Shown here: positions 40,238-53,241 of the stretch, in pieces
Position numbering within the stretch: the stretch's first letter is position 1
Layout of the letters: each line of letters begins with the position of its first letter
Origin: Dipylidium caninum
Taxonomy: Eukaryota; Platyhelminthes; Cestoda; Cyclophyllidea; Dipylidiidae
DNA: 64,000 nt
Reading direction: 5' to 3'
Assembly (NCBI GenBank): GCA_017562135.1
Contig: QEYB01001046.1
Location: 2,604,001 to 2,668,000 of the forward strand
Notes under the pieces: generated by a model
Databases searched by the model: none
What the model saw: only the letters and a program-made list of their open reading frames with translations
What the model was told of the DNA's origin: nothing
Translations under genes and position numbers: made by a program

Positions 40238-40769
40238 AGTGATCTTTTGGCAATGAAGGCTATGGAAGAGGTCGAAGTTTGGAATTTATTAACGCAATAG
40301 ATTACCACGAATGACCAAATCGCGCATTAACACTGGGGGATGAGCTAGAAGCAGTAGTATCTACCTTTACTTTGAGTTTCACACCCATCCTCTGCCTTTC
40401 TCAGGCAGAAAATTTTTGCGTTGAGCAACAAATAAAACCCATTTACAGAGATGCAACTAGGGTAGGGCAAATTGGTTTTCTCTTTGTCCGGCGACAGTGT
40501 GAAGTCCCAATGAGTTTCCGACGAAATTTTCCGGTGAATATTTTAAGGAGAGGGGACGTGGCGCCGTTTTTTTCTGTTGCTGGCGCTCCATGGCTTCAGA
40601 GCGTGACAACTGATAGGTAGACACTTCTAATGTCATGAGGTGAGTTTCTATGCGAAAAATTGTACACATCGGTTTCATTAGTGACACAGGCTTATTGACT
40701 AGTTGGATGAATGAGTTGGTGTGGATCACTGTTACTCCGTCTCTAACTTTTTAAGTGTTTTCTGCAAAG

Positions 40770-41450
40770 ATCGGTTTCTTTACCTTCCTCGTATTGGAGA
40801 AGGCTGTGTCCACATGCTGAAGATGAAGCTGGTATGTACACCATCTAGATGTTAATATTTTTGTGTCGCGCAATACCACTTCAAATGTCACTCAACTCGA
40901 ATTCTTCGCAAAAGCTGAATGGTAAAAGGCGGGATTATCCACCGTTCGTTCGTTCGAGCAGCGGGCAATTTACCGTTATCTACTTGCGGAGAACTGATGC
41001 TCTTTTAACCGCCAGGACACCCGTTGTCGGGATCGGTCGGTGGTGGTGATTGCGCTGTCTCGGAGACGGAGGCTACTAGCATCCCGTTTATGGGGTCCTC
41101 CCATGCCTTTTTATTTGGTCTTGAAACCGCCCGCAAGTGTCGTATTTCCTCGATCGTCGCAATTGAATTAGTGATTGGGAGCAGTGGGACGAAGACCTTC
41201 CCTGAGGAACATATGTAAACATTTATCTTTCAAAGGAAAAGACTTTTGGGGGAGAATTTGAGCTGTAATGAAGGTTTAGACCGGCGTTCCTGTTAGTATT
41301 GGCTATACTGCCAACGGAGTTCGTGTCCGGTTTGTACGCCAGCATATTTCGAAATTCCATGGGATTCCACGATTTCCTCCATCATTACTTAAAGTTGTGA
41401 ACCCGGCCAAGCGCCATTTTTGTGCGAAGCTTATCCTCATTGAAAAGTAA
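40770..41450 (+). CDS. Possible two-exon 3' end of an unidentified gene
   Basis: Two segments with good splice borders join in phase 0: 40770-40831 (acceptor CTGCAAAG, donor GTATGT) and 41280-41450 (acceptor GGTTTAG, stop TAA). Together they encode about 76 residues, including RFLYLPRIGEG and then GVPVSIGYTANGVRVRFVRQ and HGIPRFPPSLLKV. The mix of beta-strand-like and basic segments resembles a small nucleic-acid-binding or ribosomal protein, with a faint resemblance to the C-terminal part of uL24, but I cannot name it. The first exon or exons were not found; the 5' segment would have to end in phase 1. The gene would lie downstream of EARS2 on the same strand. Confidence 0.3.
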
Positions 41451-44400
41451 CATGAAGGGGCGTGCGGTTGTAGACTTCATGAAAGTCAGTAGTTTTCTTC
41501 TCAAGAAGGCATTTGGTTTCTAAAATTCCTTAGGCAGATTTTGTTGCCAGTTCATAGAAGCCATCCCTCTTCGCCCCGGAAGCGATCTGCTGTAAAGTTG
41601 AGAGCCACTTACCGCAGGCGAGTGCATTAAGAACGCAGGGGAGAGGATGCTCAAAATCTCTGTTCAAGGCGGACCATAAATTCTCTCCCCGCAACTCCCC
41701 TCCCCTTTTCCCGTGCATAGTTGCGAACACGAGTTTTGCCTTGGAGGCGAGGATATGATGCTTGTCGCAGATAGGACGGCCCCACGACGCCCACATTAAG
41801 ACGCAGCCGCCACGCTGCCATCTCGTTTTACCACAGTTGGTGAAACGAGAACGCAGCGGTGGTGGATTCGCTTTACTTCCAAATACACTAAGGTAGTTTC
41901 CCGCTTATTCGTTAAAGTTGCAAATACACCAGCGGATGCGGCTCGGGAATGCGACAGTCGTCCCCCACACTTGTTAAAATGTCTGCCATTAGACGGTTTC
42001 ATCATTAGTGAATTGGAAACCCGTTAGCATGCTGTGATACTGCGACGCACCTTCGACGGAAAATTTGGGCCTTCAAGCAGCCACGCCTGGCACGTGGAAG
42101 TGGCAGGCTTCCAAGCCGGACCGCGGGGAGAGGCTGTGCAGACAGCGGACGCATTCAATTGTAGTGATTCTGAGCCAAAGATGTGCTGTTCTCGCCAGTG
42201 CTGGCAGCATTTTGTTTGCCGATTCTTGGGGCGACTCTCACGGGGTGACGTGAAACAAGCGTCGCATTCTGTGGTGGCAAAAGAGGAGAAAAATGGGTAG
42301 CCAAAAGTTGAATCCATCTGCGATGTATATCTTCAGAGGCGTTGCAGTTGGCATGCACCGTCCCACCTTATTGTCACTCCTCCATCAGGTGTGCAGAGCT
42401 CCCCTTCCTGCTTGGCAGCCAACTGATCTTCAGAGCAGATGCTTCTGGGAGATATAACTCGGGTCTCTGCCAGACCACGACAGGTGTGACAACGTCAAAT
42501 TGACAGTGGTCAAAATAATCGTAATCGTGTCTGTCAAACTTCCAATTCGTAGACATTAACTGATGGCATTCATTTTGAAATATCGCCCCAATAGACGTGT
42601 CTGGATTGGACCCCGAATTCTGATTCGATCCAGTCCACTAGTCAGTGGTGCTCAATTAAAGCGCCGTCTTTTACACATCTAGTCTAATTTTCGAGTCAAA
42701 AGAAGAGGATGCGACCCATTTCTTACAGCAATCTTAAGGGGAGGGGATCCGATTACCCGAGAAGGTATCTGGGCGGGGTGCGTTTCACAGCTCTCGTCTA
42801 GTCCTCGAAAGCCCCATCCCTGTAGGGGAAAAGGTCTGTTAGGCAAATAGCGGGCGCACAAACCCCCCTAAGAGGATGGCCAAGTGACCTTTGATACCCG
42901 AGTAGTGTGCAGCTCGGCAAATATGAGGAGAAACGCCAGGACGATGTCACCCAGCATGTGACATCACCTGCTGTAATTTCCATATCGCGCTGGACGAGAC
43001 GTTTGCAGGAATCTCATCATCGAGCGAAAAACCATGAATTCGCTAAAACTGTTTCCTCAGGTGGCGCTGATGTGCTCACCAGCATCTCTCCTTTCGTCAG
43101 ATTCATTAAGGTATGCTGACGTCACAAAAAACCGTCCACTTTTTAGCTTCCCGTATACCTTACCACTCCAAAGGAGGCGCTTCTTTTTTTCACTTTGAGG
43201 ATTCATCTTGTCGCGTGGAACTTTGGGTGGCGAGGTCTCAGGAAAGTTGAGATGAGTGTGATGCTGGGAGAGCGTTTGATCTACCTTGGTGCGTAGCGGC
43301 TCTAGTTCTCGACTTGAAAGTTTGATGGCAGGTCTGATATCGGTCTTGAATTAGTGCCGCTTAGAGATAGCAGCGGCTTCCTTAGCTAAGGTAGAAAGTA
43401 CTGCTAATGGGAGAAAATCTATGTGGGCAGACCACAACCGTCTGATTGCTGTCACCGTCTTCTCTCGGCCAAGTCGCGTGTGATGGAGAGCGTGTTTGGA
43501 GTGAAGGGCAGGATCGGAGAGGCGGTCTAGAACCGCGGTCTGCACATACCTGAGCATCGGGTGTGGGCTTGCGAGTCTAGAGCTTCCACGGGAGGAAGTG
43601 AGATGATTTGATCGAATGCAAAGTGGCCAAACTTACTCTTGTAGGTCGTCCGGGGAGGGAAGTGTCACGGTGCATCGTGGCTCTGAGCGGGAAGGAACAG
43701 TTCCTTTGATCAACAGACAAAGGAAAACTGTTCTTTGTTGCCCTGCTTCACCGCTAATAGCTCTTTTCTCTCCCCCACTCGCGTGAGGGTGGTGGAGGGA
43801 TGTGCGGTAATTTGAGTAGATGACGAGTTTGCATGATCGGTCTCGTTGCATCTCCATTGTCACCGCCGTCGCTGTCGCCATCAACACCATCACTACCACC
43901 ACCAACACCAACACCACCGCAAAAACACAGCTGTTGCTGATGCCGTCGTAAAAGAGAGCAAGAGAATCGGTTTGGAGGATAGTGCATCAATTCCAAAAGC
44001 GAGGATAACTCATTTGGCATCGGTTTGTGTTAGTGTCGGTTTAATTAACGGCAACGCAAGCATCGCATAGCTTTCCTTTTGGTAAGAATGGAGAAATAGG
44101 CGAACGGCTAGTTTGTCTTATGGCTGAGTCGGCGTTACAGGAAGGAGGCCTCCCCTGGTCCTTCCTCACAGCGTCCGCTTGCACCGCGCCGGATGACGTC
44201 GTCGCTGTGGAGTGCGGAATGGAGGCGCTGCCGTGCGACTCGTGCTGGCTTCGAGCCTCGCCAGTCCCAGTGCACCCTGCGGATTGAAGTGGTCTGCCTC
44301 GAAGACGTTGCTATCACTCGACTGAGTAGGTAAATGCACTGGCGGCGGACATGAAATGACTATTAGCAGTGATTTAAGTGCTCAGTGCAATCACATTTTA

Positions 44401-44908
44401 TGGCTCCCTTTAAATTCACCCTCCCCCCCGAATAAGAGACAAAATCGAGTTGTGCTATTGAAAGCAACCATTTCTTCAACAGTCCTCCGCTTCTTTCCCC
44501 ACAACCGGCCCGTGCTCGGCGCGCCGCTCGAGGTAGCCAGGAGGTGACGCCTCCGCGTCCTCTCCTCTTGTTTTGTGATGTGGACAGTTAATCAACTTAA
44601 CTGCGTGACTTGGCATGGGCATTCGGGCCTCGGCCCCGAAGAAGTTGCACCTCATCGTCGAAATAGTAACTAGATTTGCCGTCATTGTGGCTTGTTCGTG
44701 AGTTGGACTCCTGCTACTCCAACGCCAGGCAGTCAAGCATCACTCGCGTTATCCCAAGTGCGGCAGCAACTGCGCTATTGCGTTCTGCACCAGTGATCCT
44801 CCCTTTCAAACGACTGGTCATGACAACTAATTAAGCGGGCAGCTTTGCATCTCCTCCCAAAAACGAAACTAACTGCTTCAAAAAACATGATCTGTTTTGA
44901 CGACTCAG
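41451..44908. other. Intergenic stretch without supported genes
   Basis: Short open frames only, on both strands. A CAC/CAA-rich simple repeat sits near 43880. A splice-bounded frame at 44172-44329 was considered and not accepted. Confidence 0.5.
43878..43919 (+). repeat. CAC/CAA trinucleotide-rich tract
   Basis: Imperfect run of CAC, CAA and ATC triplets, with no sign of lying in a gene. Confidence 0.8.
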
Positions 44909-45133
44909 GATACAATGCCTATTCATAACCAGACGGCTTCGTCTGCACTGGATAGCAGCAGGCGATCGGGGGCCTACACACCTCAGTCCTCAGGATTCAT
45001 GTTAAAGGCTTCAAATACTGCTTCTGACGCTGCAAGAGTTGAACTTACATCCCCTATTCTGAGTCACAAAGCTGAAGAGCTCAGAGAAGACACCGCTTCC
45101 TACCTTTCACGTTCTGATATCGGAAAACTGTAA
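44909..45133 (+). CDS. Possible terminal exon, Ser/Ala-rich, unrecognised
   Basis: Follows an acceptor-like GACTCAG and stays open for 74 codons to a TAA. The predicted peptide is rich in serine and alanine, with the composition of an intracellular disordered tail (for example SSALDSSRRSGAYTPQSSGF). No domain is recognised. No upstream exon in matching phase 0 was found, so this may be a chance frame. Confidence 0.2.
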   Translation, partial: DTMPIHNQTASSALDSSRRSGAYTPQSSGFMLKASNTASDAARVELTSPILSHKAEELREDTASYLSRSDIGKL

Positions 45134-48100
45134 AGTGGAGAACACGCAAACAGATATTTGAAGTCCCTTATTCTGTCCAATGCACACAGACTCAGTGAGA
45201 CGAATTCGTCTCTTTTGTCGGAAGTTTATTGAAGGCGACGACCTTGAAAGCCTGGTGATAAACAATGCGGAAGCGTGATTGCAGCAAAGGTCACTTGTCA
45301 CACCTAAGTCATACTTCTTCCCCGTTCCTCGAGGGATCTCGTGCTGTCCAAGCGCCAGCACCGGCCTCTTGCCCTCCATCCCTCCCCCACACACATCAGC
45401 GGCGACATCTTTTCCATCAAGTAAGGCGCCTTCTAACAACACAGACGGTCACAGATATGAATTTCGTTCCAAGCGACCGCAACAATTTATCTTTGCTAGG
45501 AAAGCATTCCTGGACTGCACAACGGTAGTACACCCGAATCAACTCATGCAACTTCGTCCCTTCGCATTCATCAAGGAAGTAGTGTGGATAGGTGTACACG
45601 AGACTAAAAATCACCACATTTCATCAAAATTTTTCAAGAAAATCGCGTGATAATATGATGGTGGTTGTGATTGGGTTGGTTTTACCTCAAACTTGGAGAC
45701 AGGTAATAATCGGCGCCATTAGGAAAACAACGCCCTAAGTTGTTCCGCCCTCTTCTCTTCTTCCCCCTGCTCTCAACTCCCCTCCCTTTATGGGAAAAAG
45801 GGTTAATGCACTGCTCTGCCAGGGAAGGAGGCGGAGGAGGCGGCGGCGACGCAGTTTTGCGGCTAAAGCATTTGCAGTATCACGCAAGACCACTTTGCCC
45901 TCGTGTGTTATGACACCTCTAGGCGGAACACACACCCCAGTTCCCTCAGTTCCACCCACCCACAAAATCGCACACGCATTAGGCGTGTCGCACACAAGAA
46001 GGGACGGAAGGAGGGTTTTGCCAGGGAATGGGACATGACGGGATGAAGCAGGCTTATCGCTCCCCTCAGTTCTGGCGCCAAACTGTCAAAATCTCCCAAA
46101 AACAGGCCGAAACCAAGGCTAGCCGAGGTTGTCTCAACAATAGGTGGGTCGGTGCCGCCACTTCGGATGTGTATTAGGACGATGAGGTGCCACCGTACCC
46201 GTTGGTGAAGACGGTGACAACTTCTTGCGTTCTGCGGGACCGAAGTCCACAATCTTCTCGAGCATTAGGAAAATTCTGTGCTCTCCATCCCAAGAAAATG
46301 CCCATTTTCTCGTCGCTCGTTTGCCGCTGCTGCCCACTCGTCGCGTGGTCGCTCGCTCATCATGGTCATTGGGCGCTCGAGGAGTTGACAGGTCACACTT
46401 CAATCGGCTAAGAATCAAGTCATGGTAGTGAAGCGAATTTCGAAGGAAGTAACCCTAGTTCATGGCCGAATTCGGACCTCTAGAGAGGCCATCACTAAAG
46501 AGGAGGAAGAAAACCCACCATTTTCCTTTCCCTCATATTCTCCTATTGCCACACCAGTAATACCGCTTTGATAAGTAAATGCTAAAAGCGATAAATCTCG
46601 GCGCTAAAATGAAAGCTTAAACTTAAAAGAATCCTCTCAACTCGTGACCTCAGAGTGATATGCACCTTCCTCAGACAACATTAAGAGCGGGGGCCATCAC
46701 TGCCGTGAGACCACTTTGGGCGCATGTCGTCAAGGAGACAATTCGGTTCTGACGCTTCTGTCTTCCTTATTGCGTTGCGACGATCTCATTTTTCTCCTGT
46801 TGTTCCATAGTGTTGCAGATCTTATATAACCACGCAACGTCTTTAATTTGCCGAAGTTCACCTCGAAAATCCATGCTTCCGTGCGTTGCTCGGCCTTAGT
46901 GCTGACCGGGCCGAGTGTGAGGCCTCTAGCCGCCATGTGCCCACGGGTGAGACCAGGAGGGGCAGCCCCCATCAGTGAGCCGCGAAGACTCCGGTCACAA
47001 CATCTGCCAACAAGACTCGCTGCCTTCCGTTCCATTTTGTAGGGGACATCACCACGTGATTTTGGTGCGCCTTCCGCAGCTGAGCTGAGGCAACTCCTCT
47101 TTGGGTACTGGGGATGCTTTGTCTCCCGCGCTCTCCATCATCCCGTCTTCTAGTGAGCCTCTCAACTGCCGGAGTTGGGAGGGGTTCTCGGGCGCATTGT
47201 CTTTGCTAGTGTTCTTAGCCAGCGTGGCGACAGAAGAATGGCCTCTGCAGCGAAAACGGTGCGTCTGGACTGAGACCTCCGAGAACTTATGCCCTCCCTT
47301 ACAAGGGAGCAGAGGCGAGCAGTTCAGCCCTCACTTCCTGCCGGCTTTGCGGCAGGAGACGCCTCACATCCTCTAATACTTTTGAAGTGGGTGGCCTTTT
47401 CGGAAGCAGTTTAAGCACCGCGAATCAAGCTTGGGCGAACAGTAACGAGAATTCTCAACGCCTATGCGATACATTCTTGGCAATTTGGCCTCACCTTCGC
47501 GGGGCAGGACGACTCAGTTAGTGTCCCATGAATCATTGAGCGGAGGTTTGGTACAGAAGACGGAATATTATATTCTTATCTCACTACTCATTGCGGGACA
47601 AGCTTCTGAGTTAGAGGGCGGCTACCAAGGCTATTGCACGTGGTTCTGCAGCTCCACATAGTCGTCTGCGAAAGGAGTACACCGCTTGCCTGATTCCTCA
47701 AGCGCCCGCCGCTGGTTGAGAGGAAACGCTGCACTGGGGAGCGAGTGGCGAGGCTGAGGGACGTTGGAGCTTCCGCATCCTTATGCAAATTTGCAGCACT
47801 TCGACGAAGGAAAAGTGATTTGACAGCATCACTTTTTGTGACAATTTTCGAGTTGCAGGAGGTGGAGACAATCCCAACGTTTTGACCAATGATGCGACAG
47901 TCTCCCATGAATAATTTAACTTCGGAAAGGGGAAAAATTATCTTTTGCACATTTAGCAAAGTTAGGTAAGGAGGGACCAGCGAAATCCCAGTTGGAGTGA
48001 GTGCGCGTGCCGCTCAGGGGACGGATAAATGTCTCCTGTGGGAGAGGAGAGCGAACATGATTTCCCTCTCCCAAATTCGCCTCCCTTCAAGGCGAAAATA

Positions 48101-48675
48101 GTCTGCATTGAACACAGTTGCTTCTTGATGCCGCGCGCATTTACTCCTGATTCAGGTCTCGCGCCTATTTAGTCTGCCTTTCTACGATTTCAATGTCCCG
48201 ATGATGCTTCCATATTTCGACGTTTCATGCAGGCGTCACAGAGGTGATGTGGGGCCGAGCATCACACGTCGCTCCTCGGAAGAGGCGACGTTCTTGGGAA
48301 AAGTAGCCAATAATTTCGGGGAGCTAAACGGTCAATGAGTCGTCCGCTCTTCACCAAGTGGGTGATGGAGCAGACAGGGAGTTAACTGGGAAAATTCAAT
48401 CACCCTCCAGAAAAGACGTGCATTGAACAGTCTGGTAGTTGAGATGGAACTGCGTCCCGCAGTAGGACGCCCAAAGTGAAGATTGAGGAGGAGCTAGCGA
48501 GAAGTGGTGGGGACATTAGTCTTCGGACAGGCGACTTGAATTTCGTTTGTTTTGGGGGTTTGACGACAATTATAATTGCTGGGGGCGCAGTCACATCAAA
48601 AGTTTATGATTCCAGATGACATACGTTGCAGTTAAAATACTGACGACTGCTAAGTATGAAGCAATGAAGATGTCG

Positions 48676-48765
48676 AGGCGGGGCAGGACACGACAGGACA
48701 GGGCGGGGCGAGCCGGGGCGGAGCCGGGCGGCAAGGGAGGGGAGGAGGAGAGGAGGGGAGGACAG
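48676..48765 (+). repeat. G-rich purine tract, G-quadruplex potential
   Basis: At least six runs of three or more G within 90 bases, separated by short loops, changing from GGGGC-type units to GGGGA-type units. This satisfies the usual four-run rule for G-quadruplex formation. No gene start is recognisable nearby. Confidence 0.7.
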
Positions 48766-51554
48766 TGCCTTCCCACAACAAAACTTCCATTTTTTCTCCG
48801 AGTCAGCTTCTGTTATAAAATAAAGAGGAAATGTGGATTCCTTGAGAGAGCGATCCCACTCAACTTCGAGTAGTCGCCGAACTAACTTGGCTAAAGGCTG
48901 AAGGCGGGCTGAGGCAGCTGCAAATCTTTCCTTCTTTCCTATTTCATTTTGGACAATAGGCGGAAGTTTTTAATTGTTTCATCATGAGTTTATATTGGAG
49001 GAATCACTAGTAGATGGTGTGTCAAATCCGAAAAATGCGGCGGCTGCCAATTACTTCCCCCGCGGCCTCCCCACGGCCGGCCGACACACCTCCCATCTCC
49101 GCCTGACACTGATGCGATTCCCTCGGTTTCTGCTCCAACCATCATTTCTCGCTCTTGGCACCTTCACCCCACTGTCTTCAGCTTTATATGTCTTCCCTTG
49201 GATGAGCGGCTGCAGCTTCCAAAGACCTTTTTAATGTGCACCCGAGGAGTTCTCAGCAAAAGTGATGCCACATGTTTGTTTCCTGCGCCATGCTGCAATC
49301 CACCTTCTCTGCTCTCATAATACCTTCTTAGGCTCACGGACGCAAATGAATCAAGCCAACAGAGTCTGCGTCGCATGAACCGGAGGTAAAGACGAGAGCG
49401 TCTGAACCCTGATGTCCTCTGCGCCCTGTCCTGCGGACTCTGCTGCCCGGCGTGTTCGTACCAGGCGGTACTCCTGTGCGCTGCGCCCCCGGACAGCCCG
49501 GACCACCCCAGAGGTTGTAGAGGCGGGTAAATCCATTCCCCGGGTGGCGCGAGTGGCCTCCAGCGATAGTAAAACCACACTTATTTTTGAAAAATTGTGT
49601 CGGAATTGCCGATTCCGAGGGACAATTCACTCCCTTGCTATTTGGAAGAGTGAGCGAAAAATAAATGCCTTCTGAAAGTTGGAGCAAATGCTACTTCGGC
49701 ATTCTGGCATAGGGCTTCTACAGATCTCCTTGCCTTTCTCCGGACTATCAGTGCGGAGGAGATGAATTAGCCGAATTGGTCGTTACATTTTAAACTCGCC
49801 ACGATGCGGTTAATTCCTGATATCGCACGAATGTCACCCATAATTAGAACAAACGTCCCCTCGTAAACTGCCCTCCGTCCTCTTTGCGGTCGCCGTCGTA
49901 AACCTGACTTTCATTAAAGCAAAATAACTTCTCGTTCCGCCAAGTGTGACAGCCGAGGATCTTTGCTGGCCCATCACCTAAATAGTCTGGAACAGCCGAT
50001 CTGAAGAATTCCGAACCGATCTTTCGAAATCGCTGCCGGACACGCCTCCTGATGACCACTGAGGCTCACGCTTCCGACGTCATCTGTTTCTGGGCCACGG
50101 GCTTGGCGTCAAAGCTTCACGCTCATCTCCTGCCTGCTAAAAACAAAATTTACAATTTTTTTACATATAATACGGTTTAGTGAAGAGAGTAGCCTTCTTA
50201 TCCTCCCTCTTCTTGTGGGAATGCAGCGATTTAAAGGGCAACGGAGACTGACGCTTTCGCCATTCGTGGGCATGGCCAACGCCACTCACCAGCCATCTAG
50301 GTGAGGCCGACTGGGCCGCTTCCGTGCCTCTCAATGTTCTCTCAATCAGCAAAAAAGTTGGGAATGTCTCCGCCCCTTCGATTGCCCTTTGAACCAGCGC
50401 GCACTTCATAACCTTGAAATTGTAGAAGTCTTCGTTCGCCTTCTTCGTCTTCATACTTGTGTTGAGATCCCGAACTGTCAAAAGCAGAGTTACTGCCCGT
50501 CTCAATAGTGATTTTGGCAGTTTTCGTCTAATGACGTGGCTATCAGCCGACAGAAACCCTTTGATGCCCAGTAGGAAGGAGAAAGTCATTCGGAGATTCA
50601 AAATTTTTAGTGATTGGCCCATGGCGCACGCGTCATTCGGCCATTTAGATTGAAATTTTACATGACTCCGTCAGAAAGCGCTCGCTACCGCAGACGTCAT
50701 TACGGTTTTATCAGTAATTACACATTTGCATGGTCGACGGCATCGCGGCCTGCGGATGCACTTTCCCCTCCTCCTTCCCATTTAATGACCTCGTGTACGT
50801 AGGTGCGGTTGGTCGGCCGCACGAAGTGTGAGCATTTTAGAATGCTGAAGAAGCTGCCTTGGGAAAAGGAACGTATTTCCTGCCTAAAGATGGAGCCCGC
50901 GTTATGCCGCAGCTGGGGAGAGGAGGCGGCAGCGTCATGCGAACCGCCAATCACGCGGCAATGCTGAACGTGGAATGGGGACGAGTTGTATCTGGTCGCC
51001 AGCCTGAGGCCTGGTGAATTGGGGCGAACTGGAGCTTTTCGGAGAGCATCACATGACATTAAATTATCGTCTTGAAGTTCATCACTCAGTCGCGTACATG
51101 ACGTCTTAAAAACCACAGTCAGCGGCTGGTGAGTCAATTTGCGTCTTGATCTCCTCGCTCCCACGGAAAGATAACATCGCAACGGTTGATTTATGCTGGG
51201 AGAAACTACGAGAATATTTCACCTCCACCCAGGGGAAAGGACGAACAAAGTGACACGGTCGGAGCCGTCTGGCTTAGACACGGAGTGGAGGAAGCACTTT
51301 TTCATATCATCCATCTTCCATGCAGAGCACACAAGTGTTCGAACCAGGAGCGAAGGTACACTCATGTCTCCGAGCCAAGTGGAGATGGGAAGGACTGCAC
51401 TCCATGCTCATTAATGACCTCGCGGGGAGTTCGTAGGCCGGCACCGCTGACCGCTTCCCCCTCGCGGCGGGGGAACTGTTTGACGTGGAGTCGTGGCTGG
51501 CACAGAGTACAGCGGCCAGAGGATGCGCCACCAGGTACTCCACGTTTGCGCATG

Positions 51555-51600
51555 CACGCCGGCCTCGACGGCGCCATCACGCCGGCCTCGACGGCGCCAT
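51555..51600 (+). repeat. Perfect tandem duplication of a 23-bp unit
   Basis: Two identical 23-base copies, 51555-51577 and 51578-51600, each rich in CG and containing GGCGCC. It lies in a CpG-dense patch. No gene is recognised around it. Confidence 0.95.
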
Positions 51601-53241
51601 CCCTCACCGGGCCGTTGTGAGCGCTTCTCTCCCGCCGAAAGATGTCACCATCACACAACGCATGGCAATGGTGGGCGTTGTGAGTTTGACGAGTTAATGA
51701 CTCCCCCGCCATGACTAAGCATGCCAAATTGGGTCTGTACCTTCAAACAAAGTTGCAAAACGTGCGTCTTGGTGGAAATTCTCTACCTCTTATTAAGATC
51801 GGGTAGTTCTCGGAACGATAAATTTGCCGAGGGAGGAGTGAGATCAGAAACAGACTTTGGGGCTACAATTTACTCGTCCGCCAGTGGTGTGAGCCTCGCG
51901 CCAGTGCCTCGTATGGAGGAGGTGGACTGACGGTGAGGCGAGGCACTTCCTGAGTCGTTAACTAAACTGCAAATTACGGCACTTCGCTGGCGAGTGACGA
52001 GTCTCCTTAATTCCCTTTGCGAAAGTCCATCTCCCATCGGCAACGCGAAACACTTAGAGCAACCACAGGACCGACTCCTCGATGGTCCAGTAGGTGTACA
52101 GCGTTTATTTCCCATGGTGCTTACACCAGCGTCCCAACCCCTCAAGGGTGTCTTTTAAATTGAGTTAAAGTTCATACTTGCTCCCGCATTTGTCACCTTA
52201 AGCTTTCGTAGTTTAACTCATCCGTCTGAGTTATTTGCTTTGGGAGGCGTCGGCATTGCCAAGTTATTATGGCTATCTGTGAGGAGAGCATACTTCCCTC
52301 ACCTACCTCCGCTCTAATTACGCTGGAAGGCGGTTTCATCAAGACATGGAAGGACGTTCGAGAAAATGATATCCATACCTAAAAGACGCTGTCTGTGCGA
52401 TTTCATCAGATATCTCGGACCAATGCAGTCGTCACGGCGCCGGTGCTGTCCGAGAAGTATAAATGAGCCTGATTCTCCAGGTAACATCGTTTCCACGGTG
52501 AAGTGTGGTGCAATCGCTTTAAGGGGGTCGTCGGGTGGCGGTCACCGAACTTCCCAGTGTCACAACTTCCCATTTACCCAGCCCAGGTAACCGCAAATGA
52601 TGAAGGCAGCGTTGGCCTCGACCTACAAGCTAGAGGGTGTCACTTCACTTTGGTGCTCTCTTTCTTACTAACATTGAGGCTCTTTTTTCCTCTTCCCGTC
52701 ACATGCACCCACTTTTCGCGATTTCAATTTTGCCTCCACTTAGGATGCATTACTGATTGGATTTACCGCACAAAATGCATTTCCTCCGCAGCGGCCTATT
52801 TGGGGAGCCTTTCAGCACGGGTTGGGACTCGAAATTGCACGGTTCCACCATCGCAAGAGCTCTTGTCGCGCTGGCCTTGCCGGTGGGAACCGTCGTCCTA
52901 GTGGCTGTGTGCCCGTACTGAAATTATCCTTGGCGTAAGCCTTGGACACTCTCGGGAAGGTCGGACATCCAACCATGTGGCGTTTTTCTAGCTTCGGAGT
53001 GCGAGGAAAGAAGTTTCTCGTGGAAAAAGTAATTTCGAGCCAAATCTGCCATATCGCCTCCGAAAACCTCCTAGTGCTGAGCCACTCTGCACTAAGTGGC
53101 TGTCTTATCGCCCGCGCCCTCTTTCGTCACACAAAATTAGTGCAGTCGACTAGGAAAACCGCTGCTTTATCGCAAATATATGTACATATCAGGAGCACTT
53201 GTCGAACTATGAGAAGAAGTGAGAAGAGAGAGCATGGGAGA

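Larger units (their letters stand above)
45134..53241. other. Intergenic region upstream of the protocadherin 3' end
   Basis: About 8 kb with no supported gene. Many medium-length open frames occur because several patches are G+C-rich and poor in stop codons. They have no family motifs, and frames on opposite strands overlap each other. Contains a G-rich tract at 48676-48765 and a 23-bp tandem duplication at 51555-51600. Confidence 0.55.

Noticed and set aside
40405..40461. Short frame after a strong CTTTCTCAG acceptor, as a first exon of the 40770-41450 candidate
   Set aside because: Its donor leaves phase 0, whereas the exon at 40770 needs phase 1, so they cannot join directly.
44172..44329. 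Splice-bounded frame resembling part of a thrombospondin type 1 repeat (W, W, C, R, C spacing)
   Set aside because: The second conserved cysteine is absent, no neighbouring TSR or ADAMTS exon was found on either side, and its phase-2 end does not match the next candidate exon.
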